Position numbers and translations under genes: made by a program. Below, in pieces: positions 1-7,991 of a stretch of 64,000 nucleotides of DNA (the first letter of the stretch is position 1; every line of letters begins with the position of its first letter). The notes beneath the pieces were generated by a model. That model did not search any database and was not told where the DNA came from. It worked only from the letters and a program-made list of their open reading frames with translations. Source of the stretch: Algoriphagus aestuariicola (GTDB lineage: Bacteria; Bacteroidota; Bacteroidia; Cytophagales; Cyclobacteriaceae); assembly GCF_017254835.1 (NCBI RefSeq), contig NZ_JAFKCW010000003.1:682001-746000 (forward strand), in the 5' to 3' direction.

Positions 1-416
1 TTGATATAGTGCCCAATACTGGGAAGGCCATTCTCAGCCGTTGAATCCAGATATGCGGGAATCTGGGAAGGCCTGACCGAGTCCGTCAGCATGGTCGTCT
101 CCAGAGTTAGTCCCTCTACGTCCTGCTCTTCCAGCCACTCCAAGGCCAAAAGCGCGATAGGCAACTTCACTGTCGAAGCCGGGTAAAAATAGCGCTCGTC
201 GTCTAGATTAAAACTAATGTCCTGGAATAGTGGATTGCCGTGCTCGTTGCGGTCGATCCGGGTGAAAAGGATCTGTACCTGGTACTTATCCACATCTCCC
301 ATGACCTGCCTCATTACGGGATAGTTGGCCAACCCGTCCTGAAAAGGCTGTTTTTCTTGTTCCTTACATGCCGACAAGCAAAGTAAAGAAATCAATAAGT
401 ACGTTAAATTTCTCAT
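1..416 (-). CDS. Serine hydrolase lipoprotein, class A beta-lactamase-like (partial, C-terminus missing)
   Basis: The window edge cuts this gene; about 138 N-terminal residues are visible. It opens with a short hydrophobic signal ending in LSAC, so Cys17 is the likely lipidated residue and the product is probably an envelope lipoprotein. The sequence STVK at residues 81-84 fits the SxxK active-site motif of penicillin-binding/beta-lactamase-fold serine hydrolases, followed by a hydrophobic helix (LPIALLALEWLEE) typical of the class A-like 'Beta-lactamase2' family. The ATG at 416 overlaps the TGA of the upstream PLP enzyme (ATGA), so the two are translationally coupled. Such proteins in Bacteroidota are rarely true beta-lactamases; amidase, esterase or peptidase roles are possible. 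The KTG-type motif lies outside the window. Confidence 0.75.
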   Translation of the reverse strand, partial: MRNLTYLLISLLCLSACKEQEKQPFQDGLANYPVMRQVMGDVDKYQVQILFTRIDRNEHGNPLFQDISFNLDDERYFYPASTVKLPIALLALEWLEEQDVEGLTLETTMLTDSVRPSQIPAYLDSTAENGLPSIGHYI

Positions 417-1474
417 CCTCTTTTTAGATTGTGGATAATATCAAGGAGGTACATCAAGTCTCCCAACTCGTGAAATCCAGAAATGACGATCCGGTTGACA
501 GTAGGGCTGCCCGGAGTAGGGTATGGAAAAGACGAAGTGATGATTCCCGCTTTTTCAAATTCGCGGAGCCAGGCATTTTCAGTGTAACGAAACACCGGGA
601 AATGCCTGCTTCCATTGATCTGCTTTATCCTCTCTACCTCTTGAGCAAAAATCCCGCAAGCATCTTCCAGCCAGCTTTTTTTCTCCAAATACCTATCCTC
701 CATTTGTAGAAAGGTGCAAAGATGGGCAGGAGACCCAGGAGACGCACCGCCAAAAAGCGGAGTCGTTTTGATTCGACCAATCTCTGCCAAGCTCCCCAAT
801 ACTATGCCGGCTGGTAAGCCGAGTCCTTTGCCCAATGAGCCGCTGACCAAAAGGTTCACATCGGGAGAATTCCACTGTTGATAAGTACCGTAAATGCTGT
901 TGCCTACCGTTCCGAAGGCATGGCTGTCGTCAAGCAATTGGCTGATACGATGCTTTTGTCCGAGATCTTTCACCCAAGAATAATCGTGAATTTGTCCCGA
1001 AAGCGAGTCCAAAGCATTTCCGATGATAAGAATCCGGCGAGACGAAAGCTCCTCAGCGCGCTCCAGACAATGCTTTTTCCATTGTGTAAAATTAAATTTA
1101 ATCATAGGAACCAAACCGTCGGGGATGATCGCGGGATGAGCGTCTGGAGCAATCCAAACTTCATCGGTATTGCCTACAAGAGATTTCCATGCAGCAATAC
1201 CGGCCAGATATCCAGAGCTGAACACCGCTGCCGACTCAGCTCCTGCCGACTCAGCAAAGGCATCCTCAAACTCGTCAAAGACACGAAGACGGGTATTATT
1301 TATCCTACTCTGCCCGTGACTGGCCCCAAATTCAAAAAGATTGTTGGCCAGCAAGTCTAAAAAATCCCGGTCTTGGCCAATCCCCAAATAGGAAGTTCCG
1401 CTGAAGTATAGATAGTCCTTTCCTTCAATTTGGACCATTCGGCCGATTCCGGAATCTAGGTAATGCGTTTTCAC
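413..1474 (-). CDS. PLP-dependent aminotransferase class I/II, 8-amino-7-oxononanoate synthase-like
   Basis: An alpha-oxoamine synthase-like fold type I PLP enzyme. The N-terminal phrase YLYFSGTSYLG matches the start of the AONS/KBL family; DDSHAFGTVG corresponds to the DDAHG..G cofactor-binding segment; VSGSLGKGLGLPAG holds the predicted Schiff-base lysine. The open frame extends further upstream into the preceding VOC gene. I chose GTG at 1474, 11 nt after that gene's stop; ATG at 1438 is the alternative. At about 350 residues it is shorter than BioF (about 385), missing part of the N-terminal helix. Neighbours are not biotin genes, so a BioF role is not supported; a small-molecule acyl-CoA/amino-acid condensation is the family expectation. 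It is coupled by ATGA to the downstream lipoprotein. Confidence 0.82.
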   Translation of the reverse strand: MKTHYLDSGIGRMVQIEGKDYLYFSGTSYLGIGQDRDFLDLLANNLFEFGASHGQSRINNTRLRVFDEFEDAFAESAGAESAAVFSSGYLAGIAAWKSLVGNTDEVWIAPDAHPAIIPDGLVPMIKFNFTQWKKHCLERAEELSSRRILIIGNALDSLSGQIHDYSWVKDLGQKHRISQLLDDSHAFGTVGNSIYGTYQQWNSPDVNLLVSGSLGKGLGLPAGIVLGSLAEIGRIKTTPLFGGASPGSPAHLCTFLQMEDRYLEKKSWLEDACGIFAQEVERIKQINGSRHFPVFRYTENAWLREFEKAGIITSSFPYPTPGSPTVNRIVISGFHELGDLMYLLDIIHNLKRG

Positions 1475-1484
1475 GGTTTGGGGA

Positions 1485-1907
1485 TTATTTGGCAAAAATC
1501 TGGCTGGGATCCTGAAAGGACTTGAATTCGAGTGCATTACCGCAGGGATCCAGAAAAAACATCGTGGCCTGCTCTCCCACTTCGCCCTTGAACCGGATGT
1601 AGGGCTCAATCACGAACTCAATCCCGTAAGACTTAAGTTTGTCGGCCAGCTGATGCCACTCTTCCCAATCCAAAATCGCCCCAAAATGCCGAACAGGCAC
1701 ATTCTTGCCGTCGACGGCGTTGGTTTTGGCGTTTGCGAGCTCCTCAGGCTTGATATGTGCGGAAAGCTGGTGTCCGAAAAAGTTGAAATCTATCCACTTG
1801 TCCGTGCTACGACCGATGTCGCAACCCAACAAATCTCCGTAGAATGCACGGGTTTCCTCAATATCCCGAATGGGAAAAGCGAGGTGAAAAGGCTTAAATT
1901 GGCTCAT
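1485..1907 (-). CDS. VOC family protein (glyoxalase/bleomycin-resistance/dioxygenase fold)
   Basis: A 140-residue vicinal oxygen chelate protein. The N-terminus ([22 protein letters not shown]) is the classic first beta-alpha-beta module with an early His metal ligand; VRHFGAIL supplies a second His near the centre, and [14 protein letters not shown] near the C-terminus carries the Glu ligand. Two such modules form one metal site. It is the first gene of a minus-strand run with the PLP enzyme and the serine hydrolase. The substrate cannot be read from sequence; lyase, isomerase and dioxygenase members all share this pattern. It starts with ATG at 1907, 59 nt from the divergent patatin gene's start, so the two promoters must share this short gap. 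Confidence 0.88.
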   Translation of the reverse strand: MSQFKPFHLAFPIRDIEETRAFYGDLLGCDIGRSTDKWIDFNFFGHQLSAHIKPEELANAKTNAVDGKNVPVRHFGAILDWEEWHQLADKLKSYGIEFVIEPYIRFKGEVGEQATMFFLDPCGNALEFKSFQDPSQIFAK

Positions 1908-1966
1908 ATTGCTTAATTTCGTCGGTGATGTGAGTCCATTGGATGTACTTGGACCTCCCTAAATAT

Positions 1967-2869
1967 ATGTCAAAAAAGAAAACAGTTTCATTGGTTTTGA
2001 GCAGCGGTGGAGCGAGGGGATTGGCGCATGTGGGAGTGATCGAAGAGTTGGAGCGCCGCGGCTATGAAATCGGGGAAATCGCCGGCTGCTCTATTGGGGC
2101 CTTGGTCGGTGGCATGTATGCAGCTGGGCAAATGCAAGTCTTCAAAGACTGGATCTGCAACCTGGATCGCGTGGATGTTTTTTCATTGATGGATTTTACC
2201 TTCTCCAGTCGGGGATTTATCAAGGGCGACAAAGTTTACAATTCACTGAAGAATGTGATCAAAGACTGCCAAATCGAGGACTTGCCAATACCTTTTTCCT
2301 GCAATGCCGTGGACTATAGAAGTGGAAAGGAATATGTATTTCGCGAGGGGAGCCTCTACTCGGCAATCCGCGCCTCTGGCAGTATACCGACGGTTTTTCA
2401 GCCAGCCCAGCATCCTGGTCATGAATTCATTGATGGAGGCGTGCTGAATCCAGTGCCAATCTCTCTTATTTCCAACCATGAAGACCGACTGTTGGTCGTG
2501 GTAGAGGTCAACGGCCCCCAACACTTGTATGTACCTCCAGCCAGACGTGACCAAAAAGGACGGACTCTGATCTCCATACCCAAGTGGCTCCAAGATTACC
2601 GCAGAAAGATGACCCAATACTTTCCCGAGGAATCGAAAGAAGAAAAACCTGCCACTCTAAGCGCATTTAGCCTTATCACCCGTTCATTTGACCTGCTTCA
2701 GGACAAGTTTTGTGAGCTGCTGATCGAAAAATATCCAGTGGATGTGACGGTGAGGATATCGAGAAAGCAAGCCGGCACACTCGAATTTCACCGGGCAGCG
2801 GAAATGATTGAGATCGGAAGACGCAAGGCCGCGGACTCGCTTGACCTTTTGGAAGATGGAAATAACTGA
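1967..2869 (+). CDS. Patatin-like phospholipase family protein (RssA/YchK-like)
   Basis: About 300 residues. It shows the glycine-rich oxyanion loop SGGARG at residues 13-18, the nucleophile elbow GCSIG with Ser42, and the catalytic-dyad Asp156 in DGG (FIDGGVLNPVP). These define the bacterial patatin family of Ser-Asp acyl hydrolases. The frame is open from 1943, but ATG at 1967 gives MSKKKTVSLVLSSGG, the normal family start. No signal peptide is visible, so it is probably cytosolic or membrane-peripheral, unlike secreted toxins such as ExoU. The C-terminal third (after about residue 190) is charged and diverges from the core. The next gene starts inside its 3' end (14-nt overlap), suggesting co-expression. 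Confidence 0.9.
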   Translation: MSKKKTVSLVLSSGGARGLAHVGVIEELERRGYEIGEIAGCSIGALVGGMYAAGQMQVFKDWICNLDRVDVFSLMDFTFSSRGFIKGDKVYNSLKNVIKDCQIEDLPIPFSCNAVDYRSGKEYVFREGSLYSAIRASGSIPTVFQPAQHPGHEFIDGGVLNPVPISLISNHEDRLLVVVEVNGPQHLYVPPARRDQKGRTLISIPKWLQDYRRKMTQYFPEESKEEKPATLSAFSLITRSFDLLQDKFCELLIEKYPVDVTVRISRKQAGTLEFHRAAEMIEIGRRKAADSLDLLEDGNN

Positions 2870-3470
2870 GCTCAACCGCTTGCTAGGCAATGTGGATATC
2901 TACCTGCTGGATCAGATTCTCAAGGGCCGATTCACCAAAGAGATGAAGATCCTAGACGCTGGATGCGGGGAAGGCAGAAATGCTGTCTACTTCATCCAGA
3001 AAAACTATCAGCTCTTTGGAATAGATCCCAACGAGACCGCCATCCAATATTGCCGCTATCTCGCTAAAAGTCTGAATTCAGCCTACGACAGCCACCGCTT
3101 CCAGGCAGGCAGACTGGAGGAAATTCCCTTTCACGCCGGAGCCTTCGATGCAATCGTGTGTTCGGCCGTCCTCCACTTCGCCAAGGATGTGGATAACTTC
3201 ATGGAAATGGCCCGCGAAATTCATCGAGTGCTCAAGCCGGGTGGAATGTTTTGGTTTCGGACCTGCACCGCCTTTGGAGAAATTTTAGGCCAAAGCAAAG
3301 CGCTAGGTGGTGGTAGATTTCTTCTTCCGGATGGATCGGATCGTTTTTTAGTCATGAGCCAAGATGTGGATAACTTGGAAAAAATCGGATTCCGATTCCT
3401 CGACACCCCCAAAACTGTCTTGGTTTTGGGACAACGGGAAATGGGTGTCTTTTTAATGGAAAAAGTCTAA
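2856..3470 (+). CDS. Class I SAM-dependent methyltransferase
   Basis: Motif I is ILDAGCGEGRN (residues 32-42), followed by an acidic motif II region (LFGIDPNE), motif IV (FDAIVCSAVLHFAKD) and the post-motif HRVLKPGGMFWFRT. This is the Methyltransf_11/25 type acting on small molecules. The frame is open from 2808, but ATG at 2856 gives a normal length of 204 residues; it overlaps the patatin stop by 14 nt. A C-terminal segment (DTPKTVLVLGQREMGVFLMEKV) resembles the tellurite-resistance TehB-like subgroup, though that assignment is only suggestive. The TRIC channel gene begins 10 nt downstream, so patatin, methyltransferase and channel are probably one transcript. Confidence 0.87.
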   Translation: MEITELNRLLGNVDIYLLDQILKGRFTKEMKILDAGCGEGRNAVYFIQKNYQLFGIDPNETAIQYCRYLAKSLNSAYDSHRFQAGRLEEIPFHAGAFDAIVCSAVLHFAKDVDNFMEMAREIHRVLKPGGMFWFRTCTAFGEILGQSKALGGGRFLLPDGSDRFLVMSQDVDNLEKIGFRFLDTPKTVLVLGQREMGVFLMEKV

Positions 3471-3480
3471 TATCGCTGAA

Positions 3481-4083
3481 ATGGATCTTCAATACGCTTT
3501 CGAACTTATTGGCACTTTTGTTTTTGCGATATCCGGCGCGCTTGCCATTCGTGAAAAAGAGCATGACCTTTTTGGTGCCGGCTTCACTGGATTCATCACC
3601 GCTATCGGAGGAGGCACACTCCGCGACATCTTGCTGGACAGCTATCCCCTAGTCTGGATAGGAGACATCTATTTTCTATACGCCATCCTCTCGGGCATAT
3701 TGGCGGCCTTTGTCTTTCCCAACCTGCTGAGCAAGTTGCGACGCACATTCTTTCTCTTTGACACGATCGGCATTGGATTCTTCACCGTTTTGGGTGTGGA
3801 AAAATCCCTGAGTCTGGGAGTCCGCCCGGAGATCGCGGCCATCATGGGGATGTTTTCGGCAGTCATGGGCGGAGTGATCCGTGATACCCTCACCAATGAG
3901 ATACCCATCCTTTTCCGCAAAGAAATCTATGCCTCGGCATGTCTCGCTGGAGCGATCTTCTATGCCACGATGGACTATCTCGGCCTGGAGCGGAACTACA
4001 ATTTGTTGATCTCTATGTCTCTGATCATTGCTATCCGAATGATTGCGATGAGATATAAACTCAGCCTCCCCAGACTGGATTGA
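3481..4083 (+). CDS. Trimeric intracellular cation (TRIC) channel family protein, UPF0126/YicG-like
   Basis: A 200-residue integral membrane protein with about seven hydrophobic segments. The internal duplication typical of prokaryotic TRIC homologues is visible: GGGTLRD at residues 43-49 recurs as GGVIRD at 130-135, each preceded by a glycine-rich membrane helix. The opening (LIGTFVFAISGALA) is the family signature. Family members form homotrimeric monovalent cation channels; some bacterial ones have also been linked to amino-acid flux. The length matches the family. It is the last gene of the cluster starting with patatin; a 144-nt gap follows before the YitT gene. Confidence 0.92.
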   Translation: MDLQYAFELIGTFVFAISGALAIREKEHDLFGAGFTGFITAIGGGTLRDILLDSYPLVWIGDIYFLYAILSGILAAFVFPNLLSKLRRTFFLFDTIGIGFFTVLGVEKSLSLGVRPEIAAIMGMFSAVMGGVIRDTLTNEIPILFRKEIYASACLAGAIFYATMDYLGLERNYNLLISMSLIIAIRMIAMRYKLSLPRLD

Positions 4084-4159
4084 AGCCTTGTTAATTTCAA
4101 ACGGTATCAGCTCAATACTGCATTCCCTTAAGAATTCGAAGTTCTATGGTTGGGCACCT

Positions 4160-4197
4160 TGGCTTTTTGCTTAAATTTTAAAAAAAATTTACTTGCC
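4160..4197 (+). promoter_or_regulatory. Possible Bacteroidota-type promoter upstream of the YitT gene
   Basis: A TTTTTG element near 4164-4169 is followed after about 20 nt by TACTTG, an imperfect -7 box, within a strongly A/T-rich stretch. Spacing fits the Bacteroidota sigma factor, but the -7 match is poor. This is the only long gap (144 nt) in the plus-strand block from 1967 to 5714. Confidence 0.25.
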
Positions 4198-4227
4198 CTT
4201 TCACCTTACCTTTTTAATAGCACCTAG

Positions 4228-5133
4228 ATGAGCACTTATAAACAAGAAATAGACTGGAGAGCTGTTTTCGATCCTGTCTCCATCTTTTACATTGTTGCCG
4301 GCGTCATTTGTGCTGCTCTCTCGTTGAAGGGATTTATGCTCCCAAACAAATTCCTGGATGGTGGAGTGACTGGCATCGCCATAATCGTAAACCTCCACTA
4401 CGGGATTAACCTAAACGTATTGTTGGTGGTAATCAACATTCCGTTTTTATATCTGGGATGGAAAAAGATCGGGAAGACTTTTGCCGTCCAATCGACCTTC
4501 TCGGTTTTTTTGCTGGTAGTGGTGCTTGAGCTACTTGGGCTGATGAACATCGAAGATGGCGTCACGGCAGATCTTGTGCTGAGTGCTGTTTTTGGAGGGG
4601 TTTTGATGGGTGTGGGGATTGGCCTGATTATACGGGGAGGAGGATTGATCGATGGTTTTGAGGTGATCACCGAGTTTGTCCAGAAAAATTCTCCTCTTTC
4701 TGCGGGAGAGATTACAGTCTTTTTAAACTCGCTTATCATGCTCTTCGCCGCCATATTTTTTGGCATTGAGCCCGCCATGTACTCTATCCTGACCTATTAT
4801 ACTGCCATCAAGATGACCGACTATGTAGTGGAGGGCTTTGAGGAATACACTGCCCTGACGGTCATTTCCCGTGAGGAAGAAAAGGTGAAAGAGCTCATCG
4901 TGAAGGAATTTGGCAAGGCAATCTCTGTATATAAGGGCGAAAGGGGTTATCTTCCCGAGACGTTCCACATCAAGCATCCCTGCGACATCATCATGACGGT
5001 GGTCACCAGGCTGGAAGTACACCGAATGAAAGAAGCTATCCAACACATAGACCCTAAGGCCTTCTTTTATGTGCAGACAATTAAGGAAGTGAAAGGGGGG
5101 ATCATCAAGAGGGTCGGTAAAAAGCACAGCTGA
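4228..5133 (+). CDS. YitT family membrane protein (DUF161 + DUF2179)
   Basis: About 301 residues. The N-terminal two thirds contain five to six hydrophobic helices with the family's KFLDGGVTGIAI and GLIIRGGGLIDG loops, the latter in the repeated-glycine segment before TGFEVI/DGFEVI. The C-terminal 85 residues are soluble and match the DUF2179 domain (LTVISREEEKVKELIVKEFGKAISVYKGERGYL). The family sits in the inner membrane and its transported substrate is not established. ATG at 4228 is the first in frame with the membrane domain. Its TGA overlaps the next gene's ATG by one base (TGATG), so the HD hydrolase is translationally coupled. Confidence 0.92.
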   Translation: MSTYKQEIDWRAVFDPVSIFYIVAGVICAALSLKGFMLPNKFLDGGVTGIAIIVNLHYGINLNVLLVVINIPFLYLGWKKIGKTFAVQSTFSVFLLVVVLELLGLMNIEDGVTADLVLSAVFGGVLMGVGIGLIIRGGGLIDGFEVITEFVQKNSPLSAGEITVFLNSLIMLFAAIFFGIEPAMYSILTYYTAIKMTDYVVEGFEEYTALTVISREEEKVKELIVKEFGKAISVYKGERGYLPETFHIKHPCDIIMTVVTRLEVHRMKEAIQHIDPKAFFYVQTIKEVKGGIIKRVGKKHS

Positions 5134-5714
5134 TGGTTTTTGAAGAAATCCAACACAAGGTCTATCGGGACATCCTGGCGAAACTGCCACAATACCTCAC
5201 GTACCACAATCTGGGACATACTGCCTACGTGCTGGATCAGGCAATCTTCCTTGCTCGGCAGTCCCATGTTTCTGAACAGGAAGTGGAGCTCCTGAAGCTG
5301 GCTGCGCTCTTTCATGATACCGGGTTCATAGACAATCCTAAAGATCACGAAGAAAAAGGCTGCAAAATCGCCGAATCCTATCTCTCCCAAGACTATGGAA
5401 GGGATCAGCTGGAGGAAATCTACGGCATGATCTTAGCCACCAAAATCCCCCAGAACCCCAAAACCCATCTGGAAAATATCCTGGCCGATGCCGATCTGGA
5501 GTATTTGGGCACCGAGCTTTTTGACCAGGTAGGGCAGACACTCTTCCAAGAGTTGAAGCATTTCAACCCTGACTTTACGGAGCAAGCCTGGGACGAGCTA
5601 CAGCTAGTCTTTATGCAAAAGCACCATTATCATACTGACTTCTGCCGCATCCACCGCGAGCCTAAAAAGCAGGAAAACCTGCTGAAAGTGAAAAAAAGGC
5701 TGGGATTGGTTTGA
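5133..5714 (+). CDS. HD domain-containing phosphohydrolase
   Basis: 193 residues of mainly helical HD superfamily. Candidate metal ligands are His25/His29 (YHNLGHT), the His61-Asp62 doublet (LAALFHDTGF) and an Asp in ILADADLEYLG around 119-121. The TGF after HD and the following ENPK/DHEEKG region match small stand-alone HD proteins that act on nucleotides or other phosphoesters. No RelA or GAF partner domain is present. The ATG at 5133 shares a base with the stop of the YitT gene. The gene ends one base before the stop of the oppositely oriented DUF4221 gene at 5715, leaving no room for a separate terminator. Confidence 0.85.
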   Translation: MVFEEIQHKVYRDILAKLPQYLTYHNLGHTAYVLDQAIFLARQSHVSEQEVELLKLAALFHDTGFIDNPKDHEEKGCKIAESYLSQDYGRDQLEEIYGMILATKIPQNPKTHLENILADADLEYLGTELFDQVGQTLFQELKHFNPDFTEQAWDELQLVFMQKHHYHTDFCRIHREPKKQENLLKVKKRLGLV

Positions 5715-6824
5715 TCAAAACTTAAAATCCATCACCGCAAAGCCCAGCTCATCGTCCACGTTGACATAGGACCAGAGCTTGCCGTCTTTGAAGAATTTTT
5801 TCGAAAAAGGATCGACTGGAACGACCATCTCTCCCTGCTGGTTTAGATCCTCGTCAAAGACGGTTAGTACATTTTTGAAAATCAGGGAATCTCCGATTTC
5901 TCTGTCGAGCTCTCTGGAAAACCTCCAGAACTGGCTATTTTCTCTATCGAAATAGAAGGGGCCAAATTTGACTCCTTTATCCCCTTCGCGGATCAAATCT
6001 TGGAGTTCGTTGATGGTTTCCGCGGATGTAAGATCCGGAAGTGGTCTTTTGTCCTGGGTCAGCGAGGAATGAAAGGTTTTCACCCTCACCGAGTCACTCG
6101 CCAGATCAATTATTATCGCCTCGTTTGTAAAGGCGGTGGAAACGATCAGTTCGTTATCGACTAACATAAGGCTGATTGGCTCATAAGACTTGTTGCTCAG
6201 TCTTCCTTGAACAAACAGTGAATAGGTAAATGGAACAATTCTATCCGCGATTTCCAAGGGAATCTTTTTGGCGATCCGGTCTTCCAATGAGACAATCGCC
6301 AAACCCTGAGGAACCTGCTCGTATGTCTCGTAGATCGCATAAAGAACACCTTGGTCAACGACCTTGGGATTAAACGGTGCCAACATCCCTGGCTTGATCC
6401 TTATCAAGTCCTCTTCCGTAATCGGATAGCGTTGCATGGAGTCCAAGTCTGGACTGAAAATCCTCACTTCATTGTATCCAAACAAAACCCATCTACCGTC
6501 TACATCAAACTGGAGAGCATAAGGTAGTCCAGTACCACGTGGCCCCTCTCTTACCGTAGTGATTTTACGAAGGAGGCTCAGTCTGTCCAGGTCAATCTCC
6601 TCCAGTTCATCTTTGGGGGTAAAGTTGTACAGCCTTGCCTGATCGTTGCTAAGAATGGAATGGCTTAAGTCTGATTGAAGAAAGAGCAGTTCCTCACCTG
6701 TCTCGATCAGAACAGTATCCACGGTGTAGCTCAGGTTTTCGAGCATGTTGGCGTCGGCATTTTTCTCCTTTACGGAGCAGGAAAAGAGGGCGGAGGCCGC
6801 TAGGGCCAAGATCAGTTTTTTCAT
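5715..6824 (-). CDS. DUF4221 family lipoprotein (copy 1)
   Basis: About 369 residues starting MKKLILALAASALFSCS, a lipoprotein signal with the lipobox Cys at about residue 16. The frame extends upstream to 6857, but this start gives the clean signal peptide. The body reads as repeated beta-strand blades (propeller-like), and the tail LWSYVNVDDELGFAV is the DUF4221 family signature as I recall it. Function is unknown; the family is typical of Cytophagales envelopes. It is the last of three tandem paralogues. The N- and C-terminal coding ends are almost identical in DNA to copy 2, including a 56-bp identical stretch (5740-5795 versus 6866-6921), while the middle is highly diverged. Confidence 0.82.
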   Translation of the reverse strand: MKKLILALAASALFSCSVKEKNADANMLENLSYTVDTVLIETGEELLFLQSDLSHSILSNDQARLYNFTPKDELEEIDLDRLSLLRKITTVREGPRGTGLPYALQFDVDGRWVLFGYNEVRIFSPDLDSMQRYPITEEDLIRIKPGMLAPFNPKVVDQGVLYAIYETYEQVPQGLAIVSLEDRIAKKIPLEIADRIVPFTYSLFVQGRLSNKSYEPISLMLVDNELIVSTAFTNEAIIIDLASDSVRVKTFHSSLTQDKRPLPDLTSAETINELQDLIREGDKGVKFGPFYFDRENSQFWRFSRELDREIGDSLIFKNVLTVFDEDLNQQGEMVVPVDPFSKKFFKDGKLWSYVNVDDELGFAVMDFKF

Positions 6825-6840
6825 ACATTTTGTTTTGGGT

Positions 6841-7980
6841 TTAAAAATCAAAGTCAATCAGTGCGAAGCCCAGCTCATCGTCCACGTTGACATAGGACCA
6901 GAGCTTGCCGTCTTTGAAGAAGCCGTCCCAAATCGAAAGGTTCTCTCCTTCCAATTTCGTTTCTCCCACCACATTAAAGTCCCGATCATAGGCAAACAGA
7001 AAAAATTCTATGGCGGGCGGGCCGGGCTGTTCGGGCATTTTAGTTTTCATCCCGACGCGAAAATAAAGCTGCCGCGAATCATCCCACATCAGCTCCTGGT
7101 AGTTGATCTGCTTCCATATCTTTTTCTGGATTTCAAACATCTGTGACGCTTCGCTGGGGTTCTGGATGATCGCAATATCCATCGAGTTGGGATAATTTTT
7201 GTGCTGGATATCGATGAACTCCAGCTTTTCGGTTTGGATGTCCAATCGATAAAAACCGCTCATCGCAGGGGTGGACAGGATCACCTCGCCAAGCAAGAGG
7301 GTAATGTTACTCCCGACCGCGTAGAAAGAAGTGGTCGTCCCATTCTTGGTCTCAACCGATTCCGTTCTACTGAAGTCGTCCACGATCTTCATTTTGGGAA
7401 CCGGCAGGGAGGTGGCAGATTGGGTCTCTGGATCTAAAATCAGCAGCACATATTCGCCCGCCTCGCTAAAACTGGGATGGGAGTAGATTTTTCCGCTGCC
7501 AAAGTCATAGACCGATTTGTCAAAAAGAGCATGTCTATTTTGCGCCAAGCTGGAGTCTATTCCTGAGGGCACAAACTTCAGATTTTGAAGCGTCTTGGCA
7601 TTTTGGCCAAAAACCCCAACCGTCCGCTCGCTTTTCAAATAAAGCTCACCCTGTGGCCCTATTTCCAGATCCGTAATATAGCTTCCAACTCCATCTGGCC
7701 CTTCCTCTTCGAAAGCGGATTTTTTCAGAACCTTCGCCTGATCCAAGTCCACCTGAACCAATCTAGGAGCACTCTCAAAAAACCAGAGTTGCCTCTTGTC
7801 CTCAGTCAGGCCGTACGGCCGGATTCCGTTGGATAGGTTCAAAAAGTCCTCTACAGCATCCACCATCACCGTATCCACGGTGTAGCTCAAGTTTTCGAGC
7901 ATGTTGGTGTCGGCATTTTCCTCCTTTGCGGAGCAGGAAAACAGGGCGAGAGCCAGAAAAATAAGCAAAAGGTTTTTCAT
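6841..7980 (-). CDS. DUF4221 family lipoprotein (copy 2)
   Basis: About 379 residues from MKNLLLIFLALALFSCSAKE, with the lipobox Cys near residue 16; an upstream ATG at 7995 would overlap the preceding stop. The mature N-terminus (ENADTNMLENLSYTVDTV) and the C-terminal tail (FFKDGKLWSYVNVDDELGFA) match copy 1 nearly residue for residue, while the central 250 residues share little, so the copies recombine at their ends or diversify in the middle. It is probably exported and anchored in the outer membrane, by analogy with other Bacteroidota lipoproteins. The intergenic spaces on both sides are about 11-16 nt, supporting one operon. No enzymatic motif is visible. Confidence 0.82.
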   Translation of the reverse strand: MKNLLLIFLALALFSCSAKEENADTNMLENLSYTVDTVMVDAVEDFLNLSNGIRPYGLTEDKRQLWFFESAPRLVQVDLDQAKVLKKSAFEEEGPDGVGSYITDLEIGPQGELYLKSERTVGVFGQNAKTLQNLKFVPSGIDSSLAQNRHALFDKSVYDFGSGKIYSHPSFSEAGEYVLLILDPETQSATSLPVPKMKIVDDFSRTESVETKNGTTTSFYAVGSNITLLLGEVILSTPAMSGFYRLDIQTEKLEFIDIQHKNYPNSMDIAIIQNPSEASQMFEIQKKIWKQINYQELMWDDSRQLYFRVGMKTKMPEQPGPPAIEFFLFAYDRDFNVVGETKLEGENLSIWDGFFKDGKLWSYVNVDDELGFALIDFDF

Positions 7981-7991
7981 ACGTAAGTTTC

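Noticed and set aside
413-1474. PLP enzyme as BioF (biotin synthesis)
   Set aside because: No bioA/B/C/D neighbours and a shorter N-terminus; called only AONS-like.
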